Below, in pieces: positions 26,568 through 35,035 of a stretch of 64,000 nucleotides of DNA. The first letter of the stretch is position 1, and every line of letters begins with the position of its first letter. The stretch spans positions 1,550,001-1,614,000 of the forward strand of contig NZ_CP067412.1 in NCBI RefSeq assembly GCF_023375815.1, in the 5' to 3' direction. A model generated the notes under the pieces. It did no database searches. It saw only the letters and a list, made by a program, of their open reading frames with translations, and was not told the origin of the DNA. The translations under genes and the position numbers were made by a program. Origin of the DNA: Pseudomonas sp. HS6 (lineage in GTDB: Bacteria > Pseudomonadota > Gammaproteobacteria > Pseudomonadales > Pseudomonadaceae).

Positions 26568-26954
26568 ATGCCTGAGTCCCGTCACCAACAAGTATCGCTC
26601 CCTATAAATCTGACGCATAAAGCTTCGCTGATCGAACAGCAATGGAGCCCGAGAGTTGTCGCGGAAATGAACGACTACCAGTTCAAGGTAGTGCGAATCG
26701 AAGGCGAGTTCATATGGCACTCTCACCCTGAGACCGACGAAGCGTTTCTTGTGCTGGAAGGCACCTTGCGCATCGATCTGCCGGAGGGCTGCGTCCATGT
26801 GAATCCCGGCGAACTGTATGTGGTGCCACGCGGCATCGCACACAGGACCGGCGCGCAAGGTGAAGCAAAACTTCTGATGATCGAACCACGAGGCATTTTG
26901 AACACGGGCCATCAAGATGACGAACGAACGGCGTTGAATAACGTCTGGATATGA
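26568..26954 (+). CDS. Single-domain cupin protein
   Basis: A 128-residue cytoplasmic cupin. Motif 1 is WHSHPETDEAFLVLEG with the expected two His and Glu; motif 2 is PGELYVVPRGIAHRTGA with the third His. This subgroup resembles mannose-6-phosphate-isomerase-like cupins but is too short to be that enzyme. It is 75 bp after the AraC gene on the same strand and may be its target. Confidence 0.8.
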   Translation: MPESRHQQVSLPINLTHKASLIEQQWSPRVVAEMNDYQFKVVRIEGEFIWHSHPETDEAFLVLEGTLRIDLPEGCVHVNPGELYVVPRGIAHRTGAQGEAKLLMIEPRGILNTGHQDDERTALNNVWI

Positions 26955-27035
26955 TTCGGAGATCCGACAGCAACCGCCCGGACGCATCGACAGATCAATG
27001 TCATCGGCAGACGGCACGCTGAGGCGAAGACATTG

Positions 27036-27080
27036 AAAGGGACTGATTTATTTGCAGATAATAAATCAGTCCCCTTTTTT
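27036..27080. repeat. Dispersed palindrome, copy 3
   Basis: AAAGGGACTGATTTATT (27036-27052) faces AATAAATCAGTCCCCTTTTTT (27060-27080), with a 7-base loop. It lies between the cupin gene and the cytochrome gene, 40 bp before the cytochrome ATG, and could terminate the upstream unit. Confidence 0.88.
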
Positions 27081-27119
27081 ACCTTTCATCTTCAAGCCTA
27101 TCAACATCGACCTATAAAA

Positions 27120-27500
27120 ATGAAAGCATCTGTCTTCTCTTTACTGACCATTTTGTTGCTCACTCAAACCACACCCTCCTTCGCAGACAACATCAACGGA
27201 AAAAATCTCTACTCACAGAGATGCGCCGTGTGCCACGGACCCGATATCAAGGGAACCGGGCCATTGGCCCATAAAAGCAGTCCTCCGACACCTGACCTGA
27301 CGACGCCCGCCTTCAAGAAACGACTGAGTGATTACCCGGGCGTAATCGTGTCTTCGATCATCCTTCGCCCGAACGGCGACCTGATTCCAAAAACCTTGCG
27401 CGAGAATGGTGTAAAGATCCCGCCGCACGCCTGGAGCGTCCGCGACTTTCGCGATTTGAATCAGTACATGAACGATGTCATTTCAAAAAAGCAGCACTAA
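27120..27500 (+). CDS. Small periplasmic c-type cytochrome
   Basis: A 126-residue class I-like cytochrome c with a signal peptide (LLLTQTTPSFA-DN, ~22 residues). Haem attachment is CAVCH (Cys35, Cys38, His39) in NLYSQRCAVCHGPDIKGTGP. Related proteins have MPPHAW as the site of the distal Met ligand; here it reads KIPPHAW, with Ile100 instead. The only methionine in the mature protein is Met117, so the sixth ligand may be absent or be a His. I start at 27120 because an upstream in-frame TTG at 27033 lies in a palindromic repeat. Confidence 0.8.
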   Translation: MKASVFSLLTILLLTQTTPSFADNINGKNLYSQRCAVCHGPDIKGTGPLAHKSSPPTPDLTTPAFKKRLSDYPGVIVSSIILRPNGDLIPKTLRENGVKIPPHAWSVRDFRDLNQYMNDVISKKQH

Positions 27501-27518
27501 GCCGGGCAACAGTACCCT

Positions 27519-28022
27519 TCAGCCTTGATCAGTCTTTTTGTCGGTGCCTTTTATGTTTTCAATCAGGTCAACGACATAGTCCTGATTGAAGCCCGCCACG
27601 AATGACCAGAACAGCAACTTGGCGTAGGCCGCGTACCCTTCCGCATGTTGGCAAAAAATATCGTTGAAGATTTGCTTCAAACACTGCGGATCGTCGTCCG
27701 GAACGATCACCGGAAACAGATCGCCCCTGATAACGCCGGAAAGGAACAGGAGATACAACAGCCCCGCCAGTATCCCGCCGATGAATGAAGGCAGTATCAA
27801 AGCGAACCATGACTTGGCGAGGTTTTCGATTTCCGGATCGGTGAGTATCGACAGTCGTCTGTGAAACCCAACGTAGCCCCCGATATTCCCGGCGATACAA
27901 ACGATAAACGGCACTTTGTAGTCGGGCAGACTGTAAGTGACGGCAATCGCCAGCAACAACAGGGCTATGAAAATCCAGAATATCCGCTTCCAGATGATGT
28001 TCAGGTCTTCCTGACGATTCAT
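27519..28022 (-). CDS. Small integral membrane protein of unknown function
   Basis: A 167-residue protein with three or four hydrophobic segments (13-30, 37-54, 70-95, 138-150). MNRQEDLNIIWKRIFWIFIALLLL opens it, and the acidic loop VPDDDPQCLKQIFNDIFCQH contains two cysteines. It converges on the cytochrome gene with 18 bp between stops. I do not recognise the family. Confidence 0.6.
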   Translation of the reverse strand: MNRQEDLNIIWKRIFWIFIALLLLAIAVTYSLPDYKVPFIVCIAGNIGGYVGFHRRLSILTDPEIENLAKSWFALILPSFIGGILAGLLYLLFLSGVIRGDLFPVIVPDDDPQCLKQIFNDIFCQHAEGYAAYAKLLFWSFVAGFNQDYVVDLIENIKGTDKKTDQG

Positions 28023-28091
28023 GATCAGCTCCCTGATCTTGATCTTGTGATGATTTTTAGACGATAGGCGAATCCCGTCGCACGCATGATT

Positions 28092-28172
28092 AAAAGGGGA
28101 CTGATTTATTTTAAGGATTAATAAAAATAAATCAGTCCCCTTTTAAGTAAAAATAAATCCGTCCCCTTTTAA
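28092..28172. repeat. Dispersed palindrome, copy 4 (with an extra right arm)
   Basis: AAAAGGGGACTGATTTATT (from 28092) faces AAATAAATCAGTCCCCTTTT (ending 28144), with a longer loop than the other copies. A second right arm with one change (AAATAAATCCGTCCCCTTTT) follows at 28151-28170. It lies between minus-strand genes, upstream of the membrane protein and downstream of the methyltransferase. Confidence 0.88.
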
Positions 28173-28221
28173 AGGTCCCGCACCTTCGCGGCGTATCGGA
28201 AGCTGTCGGTAATGGCCGCTC

Positions 28222-28878
28222 TCAGCCCAACCGCATCGACACTTCAATGTCATCGGCAAACGGCACGCTGATGTAGCCGTTCTCTGGTGAACGCACATAA
28301 GTCAGGTATTCCGGGCAGTAATCGGTGTTGTCGGCCACCACCAGTGCGCCGGGGCGTAGGTGTTTTTCAACCAGCGCCAACACGTCGCCATACAGCGCCT
28401 TGGCGCCGTCGAGCAGGAGCAGATCGACCGTTTCCGGCAAGTTGCTCGCCAGGGTCACCAGCGCATCACCTTCGCGGATTTCAATCAGATCACTGACGCC
28501 ACCCTCAACGAAGTGATGCCGCGCCAGTTCGACTTTCGACGGTTCGAATTCGCTGCCGATCAGCACACCGCCGCCGTTGTCCCGCAGTGCCGCTGCCAAG
28601 TGCAGTGTCGACAGGCCGAACGAAGTGCCGAACTCGACAATGAATTTGGCCTGGGTGCTGCGCGCCAGCATGTACAGCAGTTTGCCGGTGTCGCGGGAGA
28701 CGGGCAGCCACAGGTCCTTGAGCATGCCGTACAGCTCGCGGTACTCGGTTTTGCTGTGCATCAGGCGCTCGCGTTCTTCGTTGGATACGGAATTCAAAAC
28801 CGGACTGGTGGCGGCGCTGGCCTGGGTGTAAAGACGTTCGATCAGGCTTGCCAGGGGTTCGGTGGTCAAGGATGTCAT
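28222..28878 (-). CDS. SAM-dependent O-methyltransferase family protein
   Basis: A 218-residue class I methyltransferase of the methyltransferase-24 / O-methyltransferase type. Motif I is VEFGTSFGLSTLHLA (~79-93); GSEFEPSKVELAR gives the acidic ribose-binding residue; VDLLLLDGAK is motif IV, and the C-terminus has ADNTDYCPEY. It probably methylates a small hydroxylated compound in the cytoplasm. It is divergent from a TetR regulator, with two candidate operators between them. Confidence 0.82.
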   Translation of the reverse strand: MTSLTTEPLASLIERLYTQASAATSPVLNSVSNEERERLMHSKTEYRELYGMLKDLWLPVSRDTGKLLYMLARSTQAKFIVEFGTSFGLSTLHLAAALRDNGGGVLIGSEFEPSKVELARHHFVEGGVSDLIEIREGDALVTLASNLPETVDLLLLDGAKALYGDVLALVEKHLRPGALVVADNTDYCPEYLTYVRSPENGYISVPFADDIEVSMRLG

Positions 28879-28909
28879 GGTGGTTTTCCGTCAGTTGAGG
28901 GCTAAAATG

Positions 28910-28958
28910 CGAATGATTCGTCGCGTTTAAATGATGCGAGCGAATGGCCCGATTCGCT
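28910..28958. promoter_or_regulatory. Candidate TetR operators between the methyltransferase and tetR genes
   Basis: CGAAT-G-ATTCG (28910-28920) and AGCGAAT-N6-ATTCGCT (28939-28958) are inverted repeats sharing the GCGAAT half-site, in the divergent gap. A third ATTCGC half-site follows. They are probably bound by the TetR protein at 28991. Confidence 0.6.
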
Positions 28959-28990
28959 ATTCGCATTCCCTCTTCACGCCTGAGCCGACC

Positions 28991-29623
28991 ATGACCGACC
29001 GCCAGACTGCCCGTATTTCCTCACGCAAACAGCCACAGCAGGCACGCTCCGCTGAGTTGGTTTCGGCGATTCTGCAGGCCGCTATTCAGGTTTTGGCCAA
29101 GGAAGGCGCTGCCCGATTCACCACAGCGCGGGTCGCAGAGAAAGCTGGCGTGAGTGTTGGCTCGCTGTATCAGTACTTCCCGAACAAGGCGGCGATCCTG
29201 TTCCGGTTGCAGAGTGATGAGTGGTTGCAGACCACGGAAATGCTGCAACGGATTCTGCAAAATCGGGAGGCGCCGCCGCTGGATCGTCTGCGCAACCTAG
29301 TGCATGCGTTTATCCGATCGGAGTGTGAAGAGGCGCAGATGCGCGGTGCGTTGAGCGATGCAGCGCCGCTTTATCGTGATGCGCCGGAGGCCCATGAAGT
29401 GCGGGCGGCGGGCAGGCGAACCTTTGAGGCGTTCATGGTTGAATTGCTGCCCGAGGCGAGCGAATCCACTCGCACACTGGCCTGCGATCTGATCCTGGCC
29501 ACGCTGAGTTCGGTGGGGAAAGAGTTTTCATTGAGCCCGCGTACTGACGACGAAATCACCGCGCGTGCGGAGGCGATGGCGGACATGTTTCGCGCTTATA
29601 TAGTTTCGCTCGATGCCAGGTAA
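28991..29623 (+). CDS. TetR-family regulator
   Basis: A 210-residue TetR repressor. The DNA-binding domain spans ~18-65 (ILQAAIQVLAKEGAARFTTARVAEKAGVSVGSLYQYFPNK is the canonical HTH). The ligand domain is helical and unassigned. I start at ATG 28991 (MTDRQTARISSRK); a frame from 28931 would cover the operator region. It is divergent from the methyltransferase gene, its likely target. Its 3' end overlaps the convergent mug gene by 28 bp. Confidence 0.87.
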   Translation: MTDRQTARISSRKQPQQARSAELVSAILQAAIQVLAKEGAARFTTARVAEKAGVSVGSLYQYFPNKAAILFRLQSDEWLQTTEMLQRILQNREAPPLDRLRNLVHAFIRSECEEAQMRGALSDAAPLYRDAPEAHEVRAAGRRTFEAFMVELLPEASESTRTLACDLILATLSSVGKEFSLSPRTDDEITARAEAMADMFRAYIVSLDAR

Positions 29624-30105
29624 AGCTGTCGGTACGCTGTCACCAGTTGTTCCTGGTTGAACGCCAGATTGCGGCCGCTGGGGTTGGGCAGGATCCACAC
29701 TGCGGCGCCGCCGAACGTAGTGTTTTGCAGCCCCCATTCAATCGACTTTTTCCCGGATAACTCGGCATACGCAGCCTTGCCGAGAAACGCCACGAAGCGC
29801 GGCGAATACCGGGCGATCTTGTGTTCGAAACTCGCAGCCGCAGCGGTGAATTCGTCCGCCGATAACTGATCCGCCCGGGCTGTCGGGCGCTCGACCACCG
29901 CAGTCAGCCCGCTGTGAAATTGCAGGATCGAGCGGTCGTTTTCCGGACTCACCTCATGCGGTGTGAACCCGGCCAGGTGCAGCGTGCGCCAAAAGCGGTT
30001 GCTCCTCCCGGCGAAGTGATGCCCCTGCTCCGCCGCCAACAGACCGGGGTTGATACCGCAGAACACCACGGACAGGCCTTCGGTCAGGATGTCTTCCAAA
30101 CCCAT
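29596..30105 (-). CDS. mug: G/U mismatch-specific uracil-DNA glycosylase (Mug)
   Basis: A 169-residue Mug-family DNA glycosylase, which removes uracil and ethenocytosine opposite guanine in base-excision repair. The active-site motif GINPGLLAAEQGHHFAGRSNRFW (18-40; Asn20) and the second motif NPSGRN (140-145) are both present. The gene follows a TetR gene on the same strand (9 bp downstream of it) and overlaps the convergent tetR end by 28 bp. Confidence 0.92.
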   Translation of the reverse strand: MGLEDILTEGLSVVFCGINPGLLAAEQGHHFAGRSNRFWRTLHLAGFTPHEVSPENDRSILQFHSGLTAVVERPTARADQLSADEFTAAAASFEHKIARYSPRFVAFLGKAAYAELSGKKSIEWGLQNTTFGGAAVWILPNPSGRNLAFNQEQLVTAYRQLYLASSETI

Positions 30106-30114
30106 ACAAACCTC

Positions 30115-30738
30115 TCAGCCACAGATGACGCTGACGGCGTTGCGCGCCTGAGTGGTCAGTTCTTCGCGGGATTTACCGGCCCGCGCGCGGATCGAAATGC
30201 TGTGCAGCAGCGATGACGCGAGCATCGCCAGTGCAGCGAGATCGGTATCGGGTTTCAGTTCGCCGGTATCAAGTGCCTTCTGCAAGCGTGCTTCCAGATC
30301 CGCATCGAGCTGACTGAGTCGCAGGGACAACACCTTGCGGATTTCCGGGTCTTCGACGGCTTCAGTGGTCGCCGTGCCAATCGCGAAACAGCCGCGTGGC
30401 TGGCCATCTCCGGAAAAATAGATCGCCAGTTGCCCTTCGTAAAAACCGGTCAGCGCCTGTTCCAGGGTCAGGTTGCTGTCGTTCAAAGCAGCCTGCATCG
30501 CAGCGTGGGCGGTTTCCCAATATTGGTCGAGTGCCTTGATGTAGAGCGCGTGTTTGTCGCCGAACGCGGCGTACAGGCTGGGGCGATTCATGCCGGCGGC
30601 GGAAGCGATGCTGTCCAGTGACGCAGCCGAGTAACCGGTGTTCCAGAACACGCCGAGGGCCTGTTGCAGCGCGGTTTGCGGGTCGTAGGCACGTGGACGG
30701 CCACGGCCTTTTCCTTCTGTCGGTTTATTTTGTGCCAT
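30115..30738 (-). CDS. TetR-family regulator of the adjacent efflux operon
   Basis: A 207-residue TetR repressor with HTH ~30-60 (SLDSIASAAGMNRPSLYAAFGDKHALY) and the C-terminal ligand domain FSGDGQPRGCFAIGTATTEA typical of AcrR/YcdC-like proteins. It is divergent from the EmrA-like gene, with AAATTCCTTG repeats in the shared gap. It probably represses the efflux operon and itself. Nine bp separate its stop from the mug start, so mug may be co-transcribed. Confidence 0.87.
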   Translation of the reverse strand: MAQNKPTEGKGRGRPRAYDPQTALQQALGVFWNTGYSAASLDSIASAAGMNRPSLYAAFGDKHALYIKALDQYWETAHAAMQAALNDSNLTLEQALTGFYEGQLAIYFSGDGQPRGCFAIGTATTEAVEDPEIRKVLSLRLSQLDADLEARLQKALDTGELKPDTDLAALAMLASSLLHSISIRARAGKSREELTTQARNAVSVICG

Positions 30739-30745
30739 GTCGTAT

Positions 30746-30820
30746 AAATTCCTTGCGGGAAAGTTTGGTCGCCCATATTCTTACACCATCGCACAAAATT
30801 AAGGAACCAAAAATTCCTTG
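30746..30820. promoter_or_regulatory. Candidate TetR operator region of the efflux operon
   Basis: AAATTCCTTG occurs as a direct repeat at 30746-30755 and 30811-30820; the second is half of an inverted repeat AAGGAA-N7-TTCCTT (30801-30819). The region lies between the divergent tetR and EmrA-like genes. Confidence 0.6.
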
Positions 30821-30988
30821 ATCGGCAGGTTTGTTGTAACAGCGCTCGTACCGGAGCTGGCGACGACGAAACAGCGGCAGCGGAGCCACCCTCCCACACC
30901 GCGCACGGACTTGATGACGCACAGCCTTTAACGACGCCCGGGCCGCTGACGAATTCGCACAGGGACCCCGCCCTTTGGAGTACCGATC

Positions 30989-32113
30989 ATGACTCAGCCA
31001 TTCGATCTCGCCGCCGCACAAATCAGTGCCCACCCGGCTGACGCACCAGCGAAAAAACCGCTCAAGCAGAAGCTGCGACCGCTGCTGATGGGCGGCATCC
31101 CCGCCCTCTTCGCCGCGATTGGCTACGGCCAATACGTTGCCAACGAGCCCTTCGTTTCCACCGACAACGCCTATGCCCGCGTGGCCAAAGCGTCGATCAA
31201 CGCACGGATTTCCGGGCAAGTGGTCGAGATTGCCGTCGACGACAACCAACCGGTGCAAAAAGGCCAGGTGCTGTTTCGCATCGATCCCAAGCCGTTGCAG
31301 ATCGCTGTCGATCGTGCCGAAGCCCAACTCGGCAATGCTCGCCTGCGCATCGACGGCCTCAAGGCCAGTTACCGCCAGCAACAGGCTGAATTGCAGTCGG
31401 CCAAGGCTTCGGCGGATTTCGACCAGAAAGAGTTCGCCCGCAAGAAAACCCTGGTCGCCACCGAGTTCGTATCGCGGGCGGTTTACGAACGCGCCGAAAC
31501 CGACCTGAAAGTCTCGCGCCAGCACATCGCGTCCATCGAGCAACAGATCGCCAGCACCGTCGTCGCGTTGAACGGCAACCCGGACATCGCCATCGACAGC
31601 CATCCGACCGTGCGCGAAGCCAAGGCCCAACTCGATGAAGCACAGCTGTATCTGTCCTACGCGACCGTCACCGCACCCGACGATGGCATCGTCGCCAAAG
31701 TCGATGATTTACAGGTGGGCAACTACGTCAACAACGGCGCCCCGGCGTTCGCGTTGATTTCCGACCGGGAAATCTGGGTCGAGGCCAACTTCCGCGAGAC
31801 GCAACTGACGCACATGCGCCCCGGCCAGCCCGCGACCATCACCCTTGATACCTACCCGGATCGCCAATTCAAGGCACACGTCATCAGCATGAGCCCCGGC
31901 GCCGGTGCCGACTTCGCCCTGCTGCCGCCGGAGAACGCCACCGGCAACTGGGTGAAGGTGGTGCAGCGGGTGCCGGTTCGCCTAGAGCTGGATGAGGCCG
32001 ACCCTGCCCTGCCGCTGTTTTCCGGCACCAGCGCCACGGTCAAGGTCGATACCGGGCATCGCACGCCATGGTGGCATCCGCTCAAGTCGCTGTTGTCCGC
32101 AGGTAATTCGTGA
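30989..32113 (+). CDS. EmrA/HlyD-family membrane fusion protein
   Basis: A 374-residue periplasmic adaptor anchored by one N-terminal helix (~34-50). It has FVSTDNAYARVAKASINARISG (lipoyl half), a long coiled-coil hairpin (~95-185), DDGIVAKVDDLQVGNYVNNG (second lipoyl half) and a beta-barrel domain (NFRETQLTHMRPGQPATI). It links the MFS pump to the outer-membrane channel. The stop overlaps the pump start (TGATG at 32111). Confidence 0.88.
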   Translation: MTQPFDLAAAQISAHPADAPAKKPLKQKLRPLLMGGIPALFAAIGYGQYVANEPFVSTDNAYARVAKASINARISGQVVEIAVDDNQPVQKGQVLFRIDPKPLQIAVDRAEAQLGNARLRIDGLKASYRQQQAELQSAKASADFDQKEFARKKTLVATEFVSRAVYERAETDLKVSRQHIASIEQQIASTVVALNGNPDIAIDSHPTVREAKAQLDEAQLYLSYATVTAPDDGIVAKVDDLQVGNYVNNGAPAFALISDREIWVEANFRETQLTHMRPGQPATITLDTYPDRQFKAHVISMSPGAGADFALLPPENATGNWVKVVQRVPVRLELDEADPALPLFSGTSATVKVDTGHRTPWWHPLKSLLSAGNS

Positions 32114-33579
32114 TGAACACCTCAACAGCAGACGCGCGGGCGCTGAGGTTTGTCGCCCTGCTCGCCACCTACATGCAGTCGGCCAACCTGCCGTTGCCGA
32201 ACGCTGCGCTGCGCCTGATTCAGGGCAGCTTGTCGATGAGCGATGATCAGGCCGGGTGGGTTTTCACGGCCTATCTGGCGGCGAGCGCGATCACCCTGCC
32301 GGTCGCGCAATGGCTGGCCGGACGCTTCGGTTTGAAGCGGGTTTACCAGATTGCCCTCGTCGCGTTCGCACTCGGACTGTGGCTTTCAACCTTAGCCGAT
32401 ACACCGCTGGAATTCATCGGCGCCCGCATCCTGCAAGGCCTGGCCAGCGGCGTGATTGCGCCGCTGTCGATGGCCATCGCGCTGGAAACCTTGCCTGCCG
32501 AACGCCGCCCCGCGTTCGGCCCGAAATGGACAGCGCTGGTGCTGTTCGGCATCGTCAGCGGCCCAAGCATTGGCGGTTTGATCTGCGAGTATTTCGACTG
32601 GCGGCCGATGTTCTACCTCAGCCTGCCGCTGACGGCGTACATCTTCATGGTAGTGACGTTGCTGCTGGCCGAGAAAAAAGCCAATCCGCGTCCGACGTTC
32701 GATTTCCTCGGCTTCGGCACTTTCACCCTCGGCATGATCGGCCTGCAAATGCTCCTCGACCGGGGCGAACGGCTGGACTGGTTCGACTCACCGGAAATCT
32801 GGGTCGAAGCACTGGCCTGCGCCCTCGGCGTGTACCTGTTCATCGTCCATGTCCTCACCCGCAAGACGCATTTCCTCAGCAAGGGCTTGTTCGGCGACCG
32901 CAACTTCATGCTCTCGACGGTGATGTTTTTCGCACTCGGTTTCGTGCTGCTGTCGACCATGGCGCTGACCTCGCCGATGCTCGACGAAATCCTCGGCTAC
33001 CCGCCGGACACCACCGGATTGCTGACCGTCCCGCGTGGCATCGGACTGGTGGGCGCGTTCCTGCTGATGGGCCGTGCACCCGCGTGGATCGACGCACGAC
33101 AGTTCGTCGCCACCGGCATCGCGCTGGTGGTCTACGCCAACTGGCTGATGCTCGGTTACTCGCCGCTGATGGACTGGACGCCCGTGGCGGTCACCGGGTT
33201 CATTCAGGGCGTCGGCCTCGGCATCCTGATGCCGGCGCTCAGCAAAACGGCGTTCAGCACTATCGACCCGAAGCTGCGCCCGGAAGCCACCGGTTTCTTC
33301 AACCTGATGCGGGTCTACGGCAGCACCCTCGGCGTGGCCGTGGTGCAGATCTTTTTCTTCAACAACACCCAGGCGATGCACTTGGCGCTGGCCAGCCACC
33401 TGACGCCCTATCGCAGCTCGATGCCGACTTCGCTGCCGGCGCTGGAAGGGCTCAACCACCTGGTCACCCACCAAGCGGCGTTCATCGCGGTGATGGGCCA
33501 ATTCAAGATTCTGATGCTGGCGATGCTCGTGGTGATCCCGCTGGTGATGTTCCTGCGCAAGCCGGTTGCGGCCAACTGA
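32113..33579 (+). CDS. DHA2-type MFS drug efflux pump (EmrB-like)
   Basis: A 488-residue MFS transporter with ~14 helices, exporting drugs or toxic compounds by proton antiport. TAYLAASAITLPVAQWLAGRFGLKRVY is motif A (loop 2-3) and LQGLASGVIAPLSMAIA resembles motif B/C. I prefer ATG 32113, which overlaps the adaptor stop, over the GTG three bases earlier. It forms a tripartite pump with the flanking adaptor and NodT-type channel. Confidence 0.88.
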   Translation: MNTSTADARALRFVALLATYMQSANLPLPNAALRLIQGSLSMSDDQAGWVFTAYLAASAITLPVAQWLAGRFGLKRVYQIALVAFALGLWLSTLADTPLEFIGARILQGLASGVIAPLSMAIALETLPAERRPAFGPKWTALVLFGIVSGPSIGGLICEYFDWRPMFYLSLPLTAYIFMVVTLLLAEKKANPRPTFDFLGFGTFTLGMIGLQMLLDRGERLDWFDSPEIWVEALACALGVYLFIVHVLTRKTHFLSKGLFGDRNFMLSTVMFFALGFVLLSTMALTSPMLDEILGYPPDTTGLLTVPRGIGLVGAFLLMGRAPAWIDARQFVATGIALVVYANWLMLGYSPLMDWTPVAVTGFIQGVGLGILMPALSKTAFSTIDPKLRPEATGFFNLMRVYGSTLGVAVVQIFFFNNTQAMHLALASHLTPYRSSMPTSLPALEGLNHLVTHQAAFIAVMGQFKILMLAMLVVIPLVMFLRKPVAAN

Positions 33580-33598
33580 TTAACGTGGAGTCTGAACC

Positions 33599-35017
33599 AT
33601 GAAAGCTTCTATGCGCTTCACCCCGCTGGCGATGATGGTGATGTTGTCTGCCTGCACTGTCGGCCCTGATTTCCAACGGCCTGACGCGAGTCCGTCGCAG
33701 CATTACGACCAATCCGCCGAACAACATTTCGACATGGGCAAACGCGTCAATGGCGACTGGTGGTCGGCGTTCCGCTCGCCGAAACTCGATCAGGTCGTCC
33801 GTCGCGCCATCGACGGCAATCTCGAACTGGTGGCTGCCGACGCGACGATTCGCCAAGCGGCGTCTTCGGTCGCAGCGGCGGAAGGTGCGCTGTATCCGCA
33901 AGTGGATTTCGGCGCCTCGGCCGGTCGTCAACGCACCCATAACGGGCCGGAGCCGACGGTTTCGAACTTCTACGCCATTGGTCCACGAGTCGCGTTCGAT
34001 CTGGACGCATTCGGCGGCAACAAGCGTCGGGTCGAAGAACAGCAGGCGCTGACCGATCTGCAAAAGCATCGCTACGAAGCCGCGTACCTCACCTTGACCG
34101 GCGACGTCGCCAGTCAGGCCTTGTTGCTGGCGTCAGCCAACGCACAGATTCAGGCCGTGCAAACGCTGCTGGCCAACGACACAAAAAACCTAGACCTGGT
34201 ACGCAAGGCCCAAGCGAGCGGCACCACCACGCGGATCGATGTGTCGCTGGCCGAAACCCGCCTCGCTCAGGATCGCACGCTGTTGCCGCCCCTCGCCCAG
34301 CAGCGCGATGCGGCACGTCACGCGTTGTCGATTCTGGCCGGTAAAGGCCCGGCGGACTGGATTGCGCCGGACTTCACCCTCGATGAGTTCACCTTGCCGT
34401 CGAACATCCCGGTCAGCCTGCCATCGGAAATGGCCCGCACCCGCCCGGACATCCTGCAAGCCGAATCCGAACTGCACATCGCCAGCGCGGCGGTCGGCGT
34501 GGCGACAGCCAATCTGTATCCGCGCGTCGAGTTGTCCGCCTCTTTGGCGCAAGCCGCGTCGGGCAATGGCGGCGCCGCACTCTGGGGATTCGCTGCCGGG
34601 CTGACCGCGCCGTTCTTCAATGGTGGCTCGCTCAAGGCGGAACGTCAGGGCGCGGTCGAGGGCTACAACGCATCACTTGCCCGCTATCAGCAGACGGTGA
34701 TTCAGTCCTTCGGGCAGGTCGCGGACACCTTGCAGGCGCTCAATCACGGCGCCGAACAAAACCTCGCCCAGGACGACGCCTTGCGCGCCGCCGACACCAG
34801 CCTGCGCCTGAACCAGCAGGCTTATGCCCAAGGCGAAAACAGCCTGCTGCAAGTGCTCGAAGCCGAGCGTGCCTACCAGCAAGCGTTGCTTGGGCAGATT
34901 CAGGTGAAGACCGCACGTTATCTCGACTCGGTGCGCCTGTTCGTGGCGCTGGGCGGCAACTCGGTGGGTGTCTTCGATCAGAAAGTCGCGATGCGCGAAA
35001 CCTCAAAATCTCTTTAA
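33599..35017 (+). CDS. NodT-family outer-membrane efflux lipoprotein
   Basis: A 472-residue TolC/OprM-type channel. The signal peptide ends in a lipobox (MLSACTVGPDF, lipidated Cys19). Two repeats of the OEP fold are present (DQVVRRAIDGNLELVAADAT; RTRPDILQAESELHIASAAVG), with the conserved GGSLKAERQGAVEGYNASLARYQQ. It gives the exit channel for the upstream adaptor and MFS pump, 19 bp after the pump gene. Confidence 0.9.
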   Translation: MKASMRFTPLAMMVMLSACTVGPDFQRPDASPSQHYDQSAEQHFDMGKRVNGDWWSAFRSPKLDQVVRRAIDGNLELVAADATIRQAASSVAAAEGALYPQVDFGASAGRQRTHNGPEPTVSNFYAIGPRVAFDLDAFGGNKRRVEEQQALTDLQKHRYEAAYLTLTGDVASQALLLASANAQIQAVQTLLANDTKNLDLVRKAQASGTTTRIDVSLAETRLAQDRTLLPPLAQQRDAARHALSILAGKGPADWIAPDFTLDEFTLPSNIPVSLPSEMARTRPDILQAESELHIASAAVGVATANLYPRVELSASLAQAASGNGGAALWGFAAGLTAPFFNGGSLKAERQGAVEGYNASLARYQQTVIQSFGQVADTLQALNHGAEQNLAQDDALRAADTSLRLNQQAYAQGENSLLQVLEAERAYQQALLGQIQVKTARYLDSVRLFVALGGNSVGVFDQKVAMRETSKSL

Positions 35018-35035
35018 CGCCAGCCGGAGAATGAC

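Noticed and set aside
32256..33602. A 448-codon + strand frame within the MFS pump gene
   Set aside because: Same strand, shifted frame of a clear 14-helix MFS protein; the translation is Arg/Gly/His-rich with no domain.
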